Below, piece by piece: positions 17,489 through 27,700 of a DNA stretch of 64,000 nucleotides. Position 1 is the stretch's first letter, and every line of letters starts with the position of its first letter. The position numbers and the translations under genes are program-made. This DNA is from Thiobacillus denitrificans. GTDB taxonomy: Bacteria > Pseudomonadota > Gammaproteobacteria > Burkholderiales > Thiobacillaceae. The stretch spans positions 1-64,000 of the forward strand of contig DDRS01000032.1 in the NCBI GenBank assembly GCA_002343685.1. The letters are read 5' to 3'. The notes under the pieces are model-generated. The model was not told where the DNA came from and searched no databases. It worked only from the letters and a program-made list of their open reading frames with translations.

Positions 17489-17567
17489 CTCGGTCTTCTC
17501 CGCAATCAAACTGAAACGTGGAATTTATACCACAAAGCCAGCGGCGGCCGGCTTTCCAGCCGCCCGG

Positions 17568-17603
17568 AAAGCAAAGGCCGGCGTAAACGCCGGCCTTTGC
17601 TTT
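17568..17603 (-). terminator. Strong terminator hairpin after cytochrome c gene
   Basis: A perfect 16-bp stem (17568-17583 with 17588-17603, loop of four) lies 23 bases past the stop of the minus-strand cytochrome gene. On that strand the 3' arm ends in TTTGCTTT, serving as the U-rich tail. It insulates the cytochrome gene from the liv operon. Confidence 0.8.
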
Positions 17604-17626
17604 CGATCTGGATCGTTCGTCGAAAA

Positions 17627-17971
17627 TTATTTCAGGGTCAGAATCCAGGAAACGATCTTCTCGGCGTCTTCGTTGCTGACCTGCGGGTTCGGCGGCATGG
17701 GAATCTGGCCCCATACGCCCTTGCCGCCGGCCTTCACCTTGGCGACCAGATGGGCTTTCGCGCCCTTGTCGCCCGCATATTTCTTGGCGACATCCTTGTA
17801 GGCCGGGCCGACGATCTTCTTGTCCACGCCATGGCAGGACAAACAGGCGTTCTTCTGAGCCAGGGCCATGGCCGCAGCCGGGTCATCCGCCGGGTCATCC
17901 GCAGAGGCTGCTACGCCGGACATCAACAGCAGCGCAGCAGACGCTGCGGTCATCATCAACTTGTTCATCAT
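17627..17971 (-). CDS. Small periplasmic class I cytochrome c (c551/c552 type)
   Basis: The protein is 114 aa with a clear signal peptide (MNKLMMTAASAALLLMSGVA, cleaved around ASA). The haem motif CLSCH lies near residue 43 and a methionine ligand is in IPMPPNP near residue 90, followed by the C-terminal helix NEDAEKIVSWILTL. The mature chain of about 90 residues matches the c551/c552 electron shuttles. It probably carries electrons between the bc1 complex, or a sulfur- or nitrogen-oxidising enzyme, and a terminal oxidase or reductase; the partner is unknown. A Lys-rich surface (KKIVGPAYKDVAKKYAGDKG) is typical of such shuttles. It is a single gene ending in a strong hairpin. Confidence 0.92.
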   Translation of the reverse strand: MMNKLMMTAASAALLLMSGVAASADDPADDPAAAMALAQKNACLSCHGVDKKIVGPAYKDVAKKYAGDKGAKAHLVAKVKAGGKGVWGQIPMPPNPQVSNEDAEKIVSWILTLK

Positions 17972-18098
17972 TCTTACAGTCTCCGTGGAAATCGGGTTGG
18001 GCGCGTTTGAGACATCATCGCGTCTGCAATATTAAGGGAAATCCCTTTCCACGCAAGGCAGGGGCTTGAGTATTTGCTACCAAGCCCTGGGGGTAGAG

Positions 18099-18896
18099 TT
18101 ATTCGCGTTCGATCAGTTCGCGGTAAGCATGCCAGCTGGCATGCCCCAGCCACGGGAATATCACCGCCATCGCAATGAAATCGGTTGCCATGCCGATCAC
18201 GACCAGACCCGCGATCAACACACCCCACAACAGCATCACCGGGAAATTCAGCCGGGTCGCCATGAAACTGGTAACCAGTGCCGTGGCGAAATCGACCTTG
18301 CGGTGCAGCAGCATGGGCAGCGAGACCACGGAGAAACTGAACACCATCAAGGCCAGCATGCCGCCGAACGCCAGGTAGGCCAGTACGAAATCGGTGTGCT
18401 GCTGCACCGCGGACAGGCTCAGCAACTCGGACAGGCCGCCGATGCCCGACCCGTTCAGGAACAGTCCGACCAGAATGGCCGAGATGCGCTCCCAGACGGA
18501 GAGCACGAATACCAGCGTCAATGCAAACAACCCCAGCGAAGCGGGATAGGCGCGCCACGACAGCAAGGGGACGAAGAGGCTCGGCAGCTTGTGGTGGTGC
18601 TCCAGGCGGTGGCTGACGCAATAAAACACCGTGGCCAGCACCGGTGCGATGAACAGGAAACCCGAGGTCAGCGCCATCGCAAGGTGCGGCTTGTCTTCCG
18701 CCGCATGCACCAGGCCGTATCCCAGCAGGGCAAACACCACGCCATAAAAGAGGCTCAGCGGCCATGCCTTGGCCATGTCCTGCATGCCCGCACGCAGCCA
18801 GTGGAAAGGCTGTTCGAAAGTCACACTGCGGATGGCCGGCAGATTCATGCGCGCGGCCTGCGGATGGAAAACCGGGTGTTCAGTATGTGTGCTCAT
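18099..18896 (-). CDS. DUF2189-type integral membrane protein
   Basis: The protein is 265 aa, starting at the ATG at 18896 with AGGAG five bases ahead. After a soluble N terminus with FHPQAARMNLPAIRSVTFEQ and FHWLRAGMQDMAKAW, there are about six hydrophobic helices. The opening and the motif W-L-x-x-G-x-x-D resemble the DUF2189 family of inner-membrane proteins, which often sit near respiratory genes and whose function is unknown. It has the cytochrome c gene downstream on the same strand, about 130 bases away, so a respiratory link is possible. Confidence 0.82.
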   Translation of the reverse strand: MSTHTEHPVFHPQAARMNLPAIRSVTFEQPFHWLRAGMQDMAKAWPLSLFYGVVFALLGYGLVHAAEDKPHLAMALTSGFLFIAPVLATVFYCVSHRLEHHHKLPSLFVPLLSWRAYPASLGLFALTLVFVLSVWERISAILVGLFLNGSGIGGLSELLSLSAVQQHTDFVLAYLAFGGMLALMVFSFSVVSLPMLLHRKVDFATALVTSFMATRLNFPVMLLWGVLIAGLVVIGMATDFIAMAVIFPWLGHASWHAYRELIERE

Positions 18897-18978
18897 GCTT
18901 GCTCCTGATGACAGACAGACTGTTTCTTTGATAGCAGGCGGCGGCACGGGTTCCTAATAGCAAATGCTGATACAGCCC

Positions 18979-20997
<2,019 letters not shown>

Positions 20998-21087
20998 GGC
21001 GGCAGAGCCTCGCAGACTAATAGTTGATTAAATCAGTCAACAATTGTACGCTTGCTGCAATCCCGAACAAAAGCAGGAGCCCCCATC

Positions 21088-21666
21088 ATGTCCCAGGAAT
21101 TATTCGCCGCCGCCCAGTCGGGCGATACCGCCCAGATCAAAACCCTGCTCGAGGCCGGCGCCGATCACGCCGCTGTCGACGAAGCCGGCGAAACCGCATT
21201 GATGCACGCTGCGCACGCCGGCCATGTCGCCGCGGTGCAACTGCTGATCGCCGCCGGCGCCGACGTCAACGCCAAGTCGCCGCAAGGCTGGACGGCGCTC
21301 GCCAAGGCCGCCTACAACAGCGAAACCGAACGCGGCTACGTCGAGGTCATCGAAGTGCTGCACGAGGCGGGCGCCTCGCTCGACGAACGCATCTTCTTCG
21401 GCATCACGCCGCTGATGCTGGCGGCCGGCGGCGGCGACGCCCCGGTCGTGGAATGGCTGATCAACACCGGGGCCGACGTGCTCGCCGCCAACGAGGGGGG
21501 CCGCACCGCGCGCATGATGGCGGACGACAAGTTCTATGTGGATGTGATCAACCTGCTGCACGAAGCCGAGCAACAACTGGGCGTATCGGTAGACGGCTCG
21601 TGCTCGTCAACCCGGGGGGTGGCCAAACCCCAGGTCGTCAACCTGATGAAGCCGACCACGCACTGA
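21088..21666 (+). CDS. Ankyrin-repeat protein
   Basis: Protein of 192 aa from the ATG at 21088, with AGGAG upstream. Four to five ankyrin repeats fill residues 1-160, for example DEAGETALMHAAHAGHVAAV, QLLIAAGADVNAKSPQGWTA and GITPLMLAAGGGDAPVVEWL. The last 30 residues are a non-repeat tail. It has no signal peptide, so it is probably a cytoplasmic protein-binding module; the partner is unknown. The gene converges on the ParA-like gene. Confidence 0.9.
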   Translation: MSQELFAAAQSGDTAQIKTLLEAGADHAAVDEAGETALMHAAHAGHVAAVQLLIAAGADVNAKSPQGWTALAKAAYNSETERGYVEVIEVLHEAGASLDERIFFGITPLMLAAGGGDAPVVEWLINTGADVLAANEGGRTARMMADDKFYVDVINLLHEAEQQLGVSVDGSCSSTRGVAKPQVVNLMKPTTH

Positions 21667-21690
21667 CGTGCGCGGGGCTGGCCGGGGCGC

Positions 21691-22296
21691 CTAGCGGTCC
21701 AGCCAATCGATCAGTCCCTGCCACTGTTCCACGTCGCGCTCGGCGATGTGGGGCGGCAGGTCGAACAGGCTCTTGCCCTCGAACGCGGCGTTGACGTAAT
21801 GCTGGGTGTTGCGCAGATGCGCCAGCACCGGCAGGTCCTGCTGTGCCATGAACTGTTCCAGCGTGACGCCGGCGCGCGTGCGCGGATCCACGCGCATCCC
21901 CACCACACCGACAAAGGCATGGCCCTTGCGCACCGCCTTTTCGGCATGCAGCGCGGCGAGGAAATCCTGGCTGGCGCGAATGTCGAACAGCGACGGCGCG
22001 ATCGGCACCGCCACCTTGTGCGCCAGCTTCAGCGCGCGTTCGAGACTCTTTCCATGCAGCCCGGCGGGTGAATCGATCACCAGCCAGTCGCTGTCCGCCT
22101 TCTGGCCTTCGCGCATCAGTTCGATCTCCGGCAAAGCCCCATCGCGCATCGCCAGCCACTGGGTGGCGGACTTCTGCCGGTCGAGATCGAGCAAGGCGAC
22201 GCGTTGACCCTGCGCCGCCAGATAGCCGGCAAGATTGGTCGACAACGTCGTCTTGCCGCTGCCGCCCTTGGGGTTGGCCACCAGAATCACGCGCAT
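21691..22296 (-). CDS. Orphan ParA-family ATPase
   Basis: Protein of 201 aa with the deviant Walker A motif NPKGGSGKTTLSTNLA near residue 8, followed by VALLDLDRQKSATQWLA and VIDSPAGLHGKSLE. These are typical of ParA/MinD-type ATPases of the short, orphan kind. No ParB gene or parS-like cluster is visible nearby, so chromosome or plasmid partition is not implied; such proteins often position other cell structures. It lies 18 bases downstream of the fused ilvD gene on the same strand and may be read from the same transcript. Confidence 0.88.
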   Translation of the reverse strand: MRVILVANPKGGSGKTTLSTNLAGYLAAQGQRVALLDLDRQKSATQWLAMRDGALPEIELMREGQKADSDWLVIDSPAGLHGKSLERALKLAHKVAVPIAPSLFDIRASQDFLAALHAEKAVRKGHAFVGVVGMRVDPRTRAGVTLEQFMAQQDLPVLAHLRNTQHYVNAAFEGKSLFDLPPHIAERDVEQWQGLIDWLDR

Positions 22297-22314
22297 ACCG
22301 CTTTCTCCCTTTGG

Positions 22315-25092
22315 TTACATCGCTTCCACGCTGTACGTCACGGACATCGTATGCGTTTCGCCCGGCGCCACGGTGACGACATTGTCCATCGCGTTGGCCG
22401 ATTCGACGCACACCATTTCGCGCCAGCCGGCACCGGATTTGCCCTTGCCCATGTCGCCCATCTTCTCGGCTTTCTCGGTCCACGGCGTCCACACGATGGT
22501 CGACTGCGAACCGGTCTTGGCCACGCGGATGCGGCGATTGAGGCCCGCATCCTCGATCACGCAATCGGCCGGGGTGTTGACGTAGACCCGGTCGACCTCG
22601 CCGTTGAAGCCGATGGCCCCGCTCTGTTTCCGGGTGGCGAAGTTGTCGACCTTGTCGTGGTAGGTCGCGCCTTCCAGCCCGGCGACCTTGACCGCGCCGA
22701 TGTCGCTGATGTGGAAATAGGTATGCAGCGCTTCGCCGATCTGGATCGGCGAAGCCCCCGTGTTGGTGGTGGCCAGATGCATCTCCAGTTTGTCGCCGAC
22801 GATGACCGTCAGCATCAGCCGCGTGGCATGCGGCCATTGCGCGCGGGTCTGTTCGTTGTCCGCCAGTTGCAGGGTGATCTCGGTCTTGGCGTCGTTGCGC
22901 TTGCGGCTGCCGGTCACGGTCCACGGCACCGTGCGCGCGAAGCCATGCGCGGGGAACGAGGCCTCGCTGGCGTGCGCGCCGAACCACGGCCAGCACACCG
23001 GCGCCCCGCCGCGGATGGATTTGCCCGGCGCGAACTTGGCGGCGTCGGACACCCACACCACCGGCGTGTGCTGCGACTTGGGACGGAAGCTCACCACGTG
23101 CGCGCCCTGCAGGCAGATCGTCGCGCGGCCGCCGTGGTTGTCGATGTCGGCGTACGTGAGCCCCCCGGCGCCGACGCGGAAGCTCAGCTGGCCGGGAATG
23201 GCGAAGCGCGCCAGCGGATCGGCATGCGCCTGCGCCTCGGTCGGATGTTCGACCAGGCTGACGTCGCGCACCGCGCCGAACGCGGCCGAGGTCGCCATCG
23301 CCGCATAGGCGCGCAGTGCAGGCGAGACCTCGCGCGCACGGTTGACCGGTTTCCAGGCCAGCGCACCCTTGGCGTCCATCGCGGCACGGCGGCGGTCGAG
23401 TTCGGCGTCGCTCACCGCGACCTTGATCGTGCGATGGGGAATGTCGATCTCGATGCGGTCGCCCTCTTCCACCAGGCCGATGGCGCCGCCCTCGGCTGCT
23501 TCCGGCGAGGCGTGGCCGATCGACAGGCCCGAGGTGCCGCCGGAGAAGCGGCCGTCGGTGATGAGCGCGCAGACCTTGCCGAGGCCCTTGGATTTCAGGT
23601 ACGAGGTCGGGTACAGCATTTCCTGCATGCCGGGGCCGCCGCGCGGGCCTTCGTAGCGGATCACCACCACGTCGCCGGGCTTGATGTGGTCGCCGAGGAT
23701 GGCGTCGACCGCGGCGTCCTGCGATTCGAACACGCGCGCCGGACCGGAGAAAGTCCAGATGCTCTCGTCCACGCCCGCCGTCTTGACGATGCAGCCGTCC
23801 AGCGCGAGGTTGCCGTACAGCACGGCCAGCCCGCCGTCCTTGGAGTAGGCATGCGCGATGTCGTGGATGCAGCCGTTCACGCGGTCATCGTCGAGCTTGG
23901 CGAAGCGGCGGTCCTGCGAGAACGCGGTCTGCGTCGGCACGCCGCCGGGCGCGGCGCGGAAGTAGTCCTTGACGTCCTTGTTGCTGGTGCGGCGGATGTC
24001 GTAGACGTCGATCTGTTCGCCGAGCGATTTCATCAGCACGGTCGGCACCTCGCGATGCACCAGCCCGCCGCGCTCCAGTTCGCCGAGGATCGCCATCACG
24101 CCGCCGGCGCGGTGCACGTCTTCCATGTGATAGGTCTGGATCGACGGCGCGACCTTCGACAGGTGCGGCACGCGGCGGCTCATGCGGTCGATGTCCTGCA
24201 TCGTGAAGTCGACGCCGGCCTCGTGTGCGGCGGCCAAGAGGTGCAGCACGGTGTTGGTCGAGCCGCCCATGGCGATGTCGAGGGCGATGGCGTTCTCGAA
24301 CGCGTCAAAGCTGGCGATCGCGCGCGGCAGCACCGTGGTGTCGCCGTCTTCGTAGTAGCGCCGCGCATTCTTCACGATCAGGCGGCCGGCGGCGAGGAAC
24401 AGATTCCGGCGGTCGGCGTGGGTCGCCAGCAGCGAGCCGTTGCCGGGCAGACTCAGGCCCAGCGCCTCGGTCAGGCAGTTCATCGAGTTGGCGGTGAACA
24501 TGCCCGAGCACGAGCCGCAGGTCGGGCAGGCCGAGCGTTCGAGCTGCTCGACCTTCTCGTCGCTGAACTTGGCGTCGGCCGCCGACACCATGGCGTCGAC
24601 CAGGTCGAGCTTGATGGTCTGCTTGTCCCACACCACCTTGCCCGCCTCCATCGGCCCGCCGGAGACGAACACGGTCGGAATGTTGAGGCGCAGCGCGGCG
24701 TTGAGCATGCCGGGGGTGATCTTGTCGCAGTTGGAGATGCACACCAGCGCGTCGGCGCAGTGCGCGTTGACCATGTACTCGACCGAATCGGCGATCAGGT
24801 CGCGGCTCGGCAGCGAATACAGCATGCCGCCGTGGCCCATGGCGATGCCGTCGTCGACCGCGATGGTGTTGAATTCCTTGGCCACGCCGCCGGCCGCCTC
24901 GATCTCGCGCGCCACCAGCTGGCCCATGTCCTTCAGGTGCACGTGGCCCGGCACGAACTGGGTGAACGAGTTGGCGATCGCGATGATCGGCTTGTTGAAG
25001 TCGCCGTCCTTCATGCCGGTGGCGCGCCACAGTGCGCGCGCCCCCGCCATGTTGCGGCCACGGGTGGTAGTCCAGGAACGATAGTCAGGCAT
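22315..25092 (-). CDS. ilvD: Dihydroxy-acid dehydratase fused to hexose-6-phosphate mutarotase
   Basis: One uninterrupted frame encodes two proteins that are normally separate. Residues 1 to about 615 are a full IlvD: TTTRGRNMAGARALWRATG, the cluster cysteine in NCDKITPGM, CPTCGSCSGMFTANSM and the ending GAVRDVSLV. IlvD dehydrates dihydroxy-acids in valine/isoleucine synthesis and needs an Fe-S cluster. From about residue 626 to the end is a YeaD-type D-hexose-6-phosphate mutarotase (aldose-1-epimerase fold), with VVWVSDAAKFAPGKSIRGGA, PVCWPWFG and GEALHTYFHISDIGAV. The initiator is probably the ATG at 25092; a GTG three codons upstream also exists. The junction near base 23250 has no stop and no obvious frame change. 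Confidence 0.92.
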   Translation of the reverse strand: MPDYRSWTTTRGRNMAGARALWRATGMKDGDFNKPIIAIANSFTQFVPGHVHLKDMGQLVAREIEAAGGVAKEFNTIAVDDGIAMGHGGMLYSLPSRDLIADSVEYMVNAHCADALVCISNCDKITPGMLNAALRLNIPTVFVSGGPMEAGKVVWDKQTIKLDLVDAMVSAADAKFSDEKVEQLERSACPTCGSCSGMFTANSMNCLTEALGLSLPGNGSLLATHADRRNLFLAAGRLIVKNARRYYEDGDTTVLPRAIASFDAFENAIALDIAMGGSTNTVLHLLAAAHEAGVDFTMQDIDRMSRRVPHLSKVAPSIQTYHMEDVHRAGGVMAILGELERGGLVHREVPTVLMKSLGEQIDVYDIRRTSNKDVKDYFRAAPGGVPTQTAFSQDRRFAKLDDDRVNGCIHDIAHAYSKDGGLAVLYGNLALDGCIVKTAGVDESIWTFSGPARVFESQDAAVDAILGDHIKPGDVVVIRYEGPRGGPGMQEMLYPTSYLKSKGLGKVCALITDGRFSGGTSGLSIGHASPEAAEGGAIGLVEEGDRIEIDIPHRTIKVAVSDAELDRRRAAMDAKGALAWKPVNRAREVSPALRAYAAMATSAAFGAVRDVSLVEHPTEAQAHADPLARFAIPGQLSFRVGAGGLTYADIDNHGGRATICLQGAHVVSFRPKSQHTPVVWVSDAAKFAPGKSIRGGAPVCWPWFGAHASEASFPAHGFARTVPWTVTGSRKRNDAKTEITLQLADNEQTRAQWPHATRLMLTVIVGDKLEMHLATTNTGASPIQIGEALHTYFHISDIGAVKVAGLEGATYHDKVDNFATRKQSGAIGFNGEVDRVYVNTPADCVIEDAGLNRRIRVAKTGSQSTIVWTPWTEKAEKMGDMGKGKSGAGWREMVCVESANAMDNVVTVAPGETHTMSVTYSVEAM

Positions 25093-25183
25093 GTTGGTCA
25101 CTCAGGCAATCTATAATCAGCCAGCCATTTTACCCGCGCTTTGACCTCCCCGAATCCCACCTTCTGAATCCCGACCCCGACCC

Positions 25184-25966
25184 ATGCTCGTCCATCCCCA
25201 ATTCGACCCTGTCGCCCTGCAGCTTGGGCCGCTCGCCATCCACTGGTACGGCCTCATGTACCTCGTCGCCTTCGTCCAGGTGATCCTGCTCGGGCGCTGG
25301 TGCATCGCGCACCGGCCATGGACCGGCTGGGACGCCAAAATGCTCGACGACGTGCTGTTCTACGGCGTGCTCGGCGTCATCCTCGGCGGCCGGCTCGGCT
25401 ACGTGCTCTTCTACAAGCCCGGCGACTATTTCGCCCACCCGCTCGACATCTTCAAGGTATGGGAAGGCGGCATGAGCTTTCATGGCGGCTTTCTCGGCGT
25501 CATCATCGCGATGGCGCTGTTCTCGCACCGCCACAAGCTGCGCTGGCTCGCCGTCACCGACTTCATCGCCCCGCTGGTCCCGCTCGGGCTCGCCGCCGGC
25601 CGGCTCGGCAACTTCATCAACGGCGAACTGTGGGGACGCGCCACCGACCTGCCCTGGGCCATGATCTTCCCGCAGGCGGGCGACGGCATCCCGCGCCACC
25701 CGTCCCAGCTCTACGAATTTGCCGGCGAAGGCCTGCTGCTGTTCGCCATCCTGTGGCTCTATTCGCGCAAGCCGCGTCCGGTCGGCGCCGTCTCCGGCGT
25801 GTTCCTGATCGGCTACGGCAGCCTGCGCTTCCTCGCCGAATTCGCCCGCGAGCCCGACAGCTTCCTCGGCCTGCTGGGGCTGGGGCTTTCCATGGGGCAA
25901 TGGCTTTCCATGCCGATGATCGTCGCCGGCCTCATCATGCTGCGCTGGTCGCTGCGGCGCGCATGA
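25184..25966 (+). CDS. lgt: Prolipoprotein diacylglyceryl transferase
   Basis: Inner-membrane enzyme of 260 aa. It moves the diacylglyceryl group of phosphatidylglycerol onto the lipobox cysteine of prolipoproteins, the first step of lipoprotein maturation. The signature GRLGNFINGELWGRATDLPW is intact near residues 140-160, and HGGFLGVIIA and RHPSQLYEF, both conserved, are visible. About seven hydrophobic helices are present. Its stop overlaps the VanZ-like start by four bases (ATGA). Substrates in this window would include BtuF, LivK and the lipoprotein next to GlrK. Confidence 0.96.
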   Translation: MLVHPQFDPVALQLGPLAIHWYGLMYLVAFVQVILLGRWCIAHRPWTGWDAKMLDDVLFYGVLGVILGGRLGYVLFYKPGDYFAHPLDIFKVWEGGMSFHGGFLGVIIAMALFSHRHKLRWLAVTDFIAPLVPLGLAAGRLGNFINGELWGRATDLPWAMIFPQAGDGIPRHPSQLYEFAGEGLLLFAILWLYSRKPRPVGAVSGVFLIGYGSLRFLAEFAREPDSFLGLLGLGLSMGQWLSMPMIVAGLIMLRWSLRRA

Positions 25967-26322
25967 TCGTCCGCCTCTGGAAGGGATTCGGCTGGCTCGG
26001 CGTCGCCGCCGCCCTGGTGCTGTCGCTGACGCCGCCCGTGATCAACGAAGCCGGCCACACCGACAAGATCGTGCACCTGACCGGTTACGCCGTGCTGATG
26101 TTCTGGTGGGCGCAGATCGTCGTCCGCCGCCGCTGGCGGCTCGCCCTGGCCGTCGTGCTGTTCGGCGCCGCCATCGAGTTGCTGCAAGGCCTCACCCCGG
26201 ATCGCGACCCCGATGTATTCGACGCGCTGGCCAACACCGGCGGCGTCCTGCTCGGCTGGTTCGCCGCCCGCCTGCTCCCCAACCTCCCGGACACCCTCGG
26301 AAAGCTCTTCCGGCCCCGCTAG
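25963..26322 (+). CDS. VanZ-like small membrane protein
   Basis: Protein of 119 aa with three or four hydrophobic helices. VanZ-family features include DKIVHLTGYAVLMFWWAQIV and IELLQGLTPDRDPDVFDALA, followed by NTGGVLLGWFAARLL. The family is of unknown biochemical function; the founding member affects teicoplanin resistance in enterococci, which should not be read into this gene. It is translationally coupled to lgt. Confidence 0.85.
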   Translation: MIVRLWKGFGWLGVAAALVLSLTPPVINEAGHTDKIVHLTGYAVLMFWWAQIVVRRRWRLALAVVLFGAAIELLQGLTPDRDPDVFDALANTGGVLLGWFAARLLPNLPDTLGKLFRPR

Positions 26323-26347
26323 AAACGAGGCTATAATCCGCCGCACT

Positions 26348-26423
<76 letters not shown>

Positions 26424-26450
26424 ACAGATAATCCAGAGAAGCCCATCAAA

Positions 26451-26489
26451 GGCCGCAAACCTCAAAATCAAAGGTTGCGGCCTTTTTTT
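26451..26489 (+). terminator. Rho-independent terminator after tRNA-Ala
   Basis: GGCCGCAAACCT (26451-26462) pairs with AGGTTGCGGCC (26472-26482, one bulged A), followed by seven T residues. It ends the tRNA transcript. Confidence 0.88.
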
Positions 26490-26591
26490 ACGTCCAATAT
26501 CATCCCGCACTGCCCATTGCAATCCGGGGGTAACTGGGTGTAACGACGCAGCCAGCGAAGGGAGTTACGGTAATTCGGTTGCGGCACGAAA

Positions 26592-27530
26592 TTACAGACC
26601 AAAGAACACCCTTCTGTCTTCAGACTTGTGTAAGTCGTGCTTGGCGATGTGCCTGTGCTTCGGTTCCACTACTTCAGATTTGAGCCTAAATGGAAGGTCA
26701 TCTATGCAAATCTCTGCGACTACAGCGCTTAAATCTTTCTCATAACAGTCGCTTAGCACCTTGAGGTTTGTGGACGGGAAGCTGTCCTTGAATTCCTTGT
26801 TGTACTGCGGACAGAAGTACCTGATCAGTGATGCTTCATACAGAGTGGTTCGCTCTGCCTCACTAGTGTTGAAGAGCTTGTCCAAGCCGGACCTGATCCT
26901 GACGCCATCCTCGTCTTTACTCTTTGCGAAGGGATTAAAGATCGTAAAAAGCTGGTTTTTAGGCTGGATCGACAGAAGCAGCAGCGTGAGGCGATGGCCT
27001 TCCGGCACGCCGAGCAAGGAAATGCGCTGTAGCGTTTCGTGTTTAAGGAGGCGGTCCAGTGCATTCCTGGATCCGTCCTGGCCGTATGCTTGGCCGATGT
27101 ATTTGACGCTAAAGTCGATCATCCCTGTTTTCGAACTTAGGTGCTGCGAAAGGTCATTTGCGTCTGGCCAGTACCTCCCGCCAGAAACATCTTCCAAGTA
27201 GTAATTACCTTCCTCGTTTTTTAACTCTAAGCCTTCAAGCAGCTTAGACGATATAGTGTGGCTAGCGCCTAGTACTTCAAATTCTATATGGAGTTCATCG
27301 TTATTCTGGTGCGCGCCCACCAGGGTTATGCGCGGCACGAATCCAATGAGGTAGATGTGGCATGACTCAATCACGGACATCAGAGGCGCGAGGGACTCCC
27401 TGTCGTATATCCCCTCCGCTGGAAGCGTGCAGAAGCTGGCTGCGTACATTCCTAGAGCATGCTCGACATCGAACATGGCATTCTCAAGGCGCTGTCTGGG
27501 CGAGGCAGGATTTTCAGGTTGATTGTTCAT
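26592..27530 (-). CDS. Unknown island protein with GIY-YIG-like residues
   Basis: Protein of 312 aa; I do not recognise the family as a whole. The central part resembles a GIY-YIG nuclease core: KYIGQAYG near residue 143, an Arg and His in RLLKHETLQRI about 20 residues later, the candidate metal-ligand Glu in TTLYEASLIRYF near residue 230, and CPQYN directly after. A classical GIY strand is not clear before it, so this is tentative. The N-terminal 120 residues are a separate, unrecognised domain. Base composition is AT-richer than the chromosome. It lies 170 bases downstream of the retron reverse transcriptase on the same strand and may be an added defence component or an independent cargo gene. 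Confidence 0.7.
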   Translation of the reverse strand: MNNQPENPASPRQRLENAMFDVEHALGMYAASFCTLPAEGIYDRESLAPLMSVIESCHIYLIGFVPRITLVGAHQNNDELHIEFEVLGASHTISSKLLEGLELKNEEGNYYLEDVSGGRYWPDANDLSQHLSSKTGMIDFSVKYIGQAYGQDGSRNALDRLLKHETLQRISLLGVPEGHRLTLLLLSIQPKNQLFTIFNPFAKSKDEDGVRIRSGLDKLFNTSEAERTTLYEASLIRYFCPQYNKEFKDSFPSTNLKVLSDCYEKDLSAVVAEICIDDLPFRLKSEVVEPKHRHIAKHDLHKSEDRRVFFGL

Positions 27531-27567
27531 TGATTTCCAAAAGTTACGTTGATGGAGCTAGACACCC

Positions 27568-27610
27568 CGCCCTTAGGGCGCACCCCCAATGCGGATTTTG
27601 AAAATTCCGC
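27568..27610. repeat. Two adjacent inverted repeats
   Basis: CGCCCTTAGGGCG (27568-27580) and GCGGATTTTGAAAATTCCGC (27591-27610; one bulged base) lie ten bases apart in the 170-bp gap between the reverse transcriptase and the GIY-YIG-like gene. They could be an attenuator or an operator for the downstream gene. Neither has a T run suitable for a terminator. Confidence 0.55.
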
Positions 27611-27700
27611 GATGCCTAAGTCTTGCGCCCCTTGGACTTGTGTCAATAACTGTACCCAATTGACTACTGGTCAGATGCAAGCATATGAAACGAACCATAC

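Noticed and set aside
22204..25116. Long plus-strand open frame opposite the ilvD fusion
   Set aside because: The same kind of GC-rich shadow; the opposite strand has complete IlvD and mutarotase motifs.
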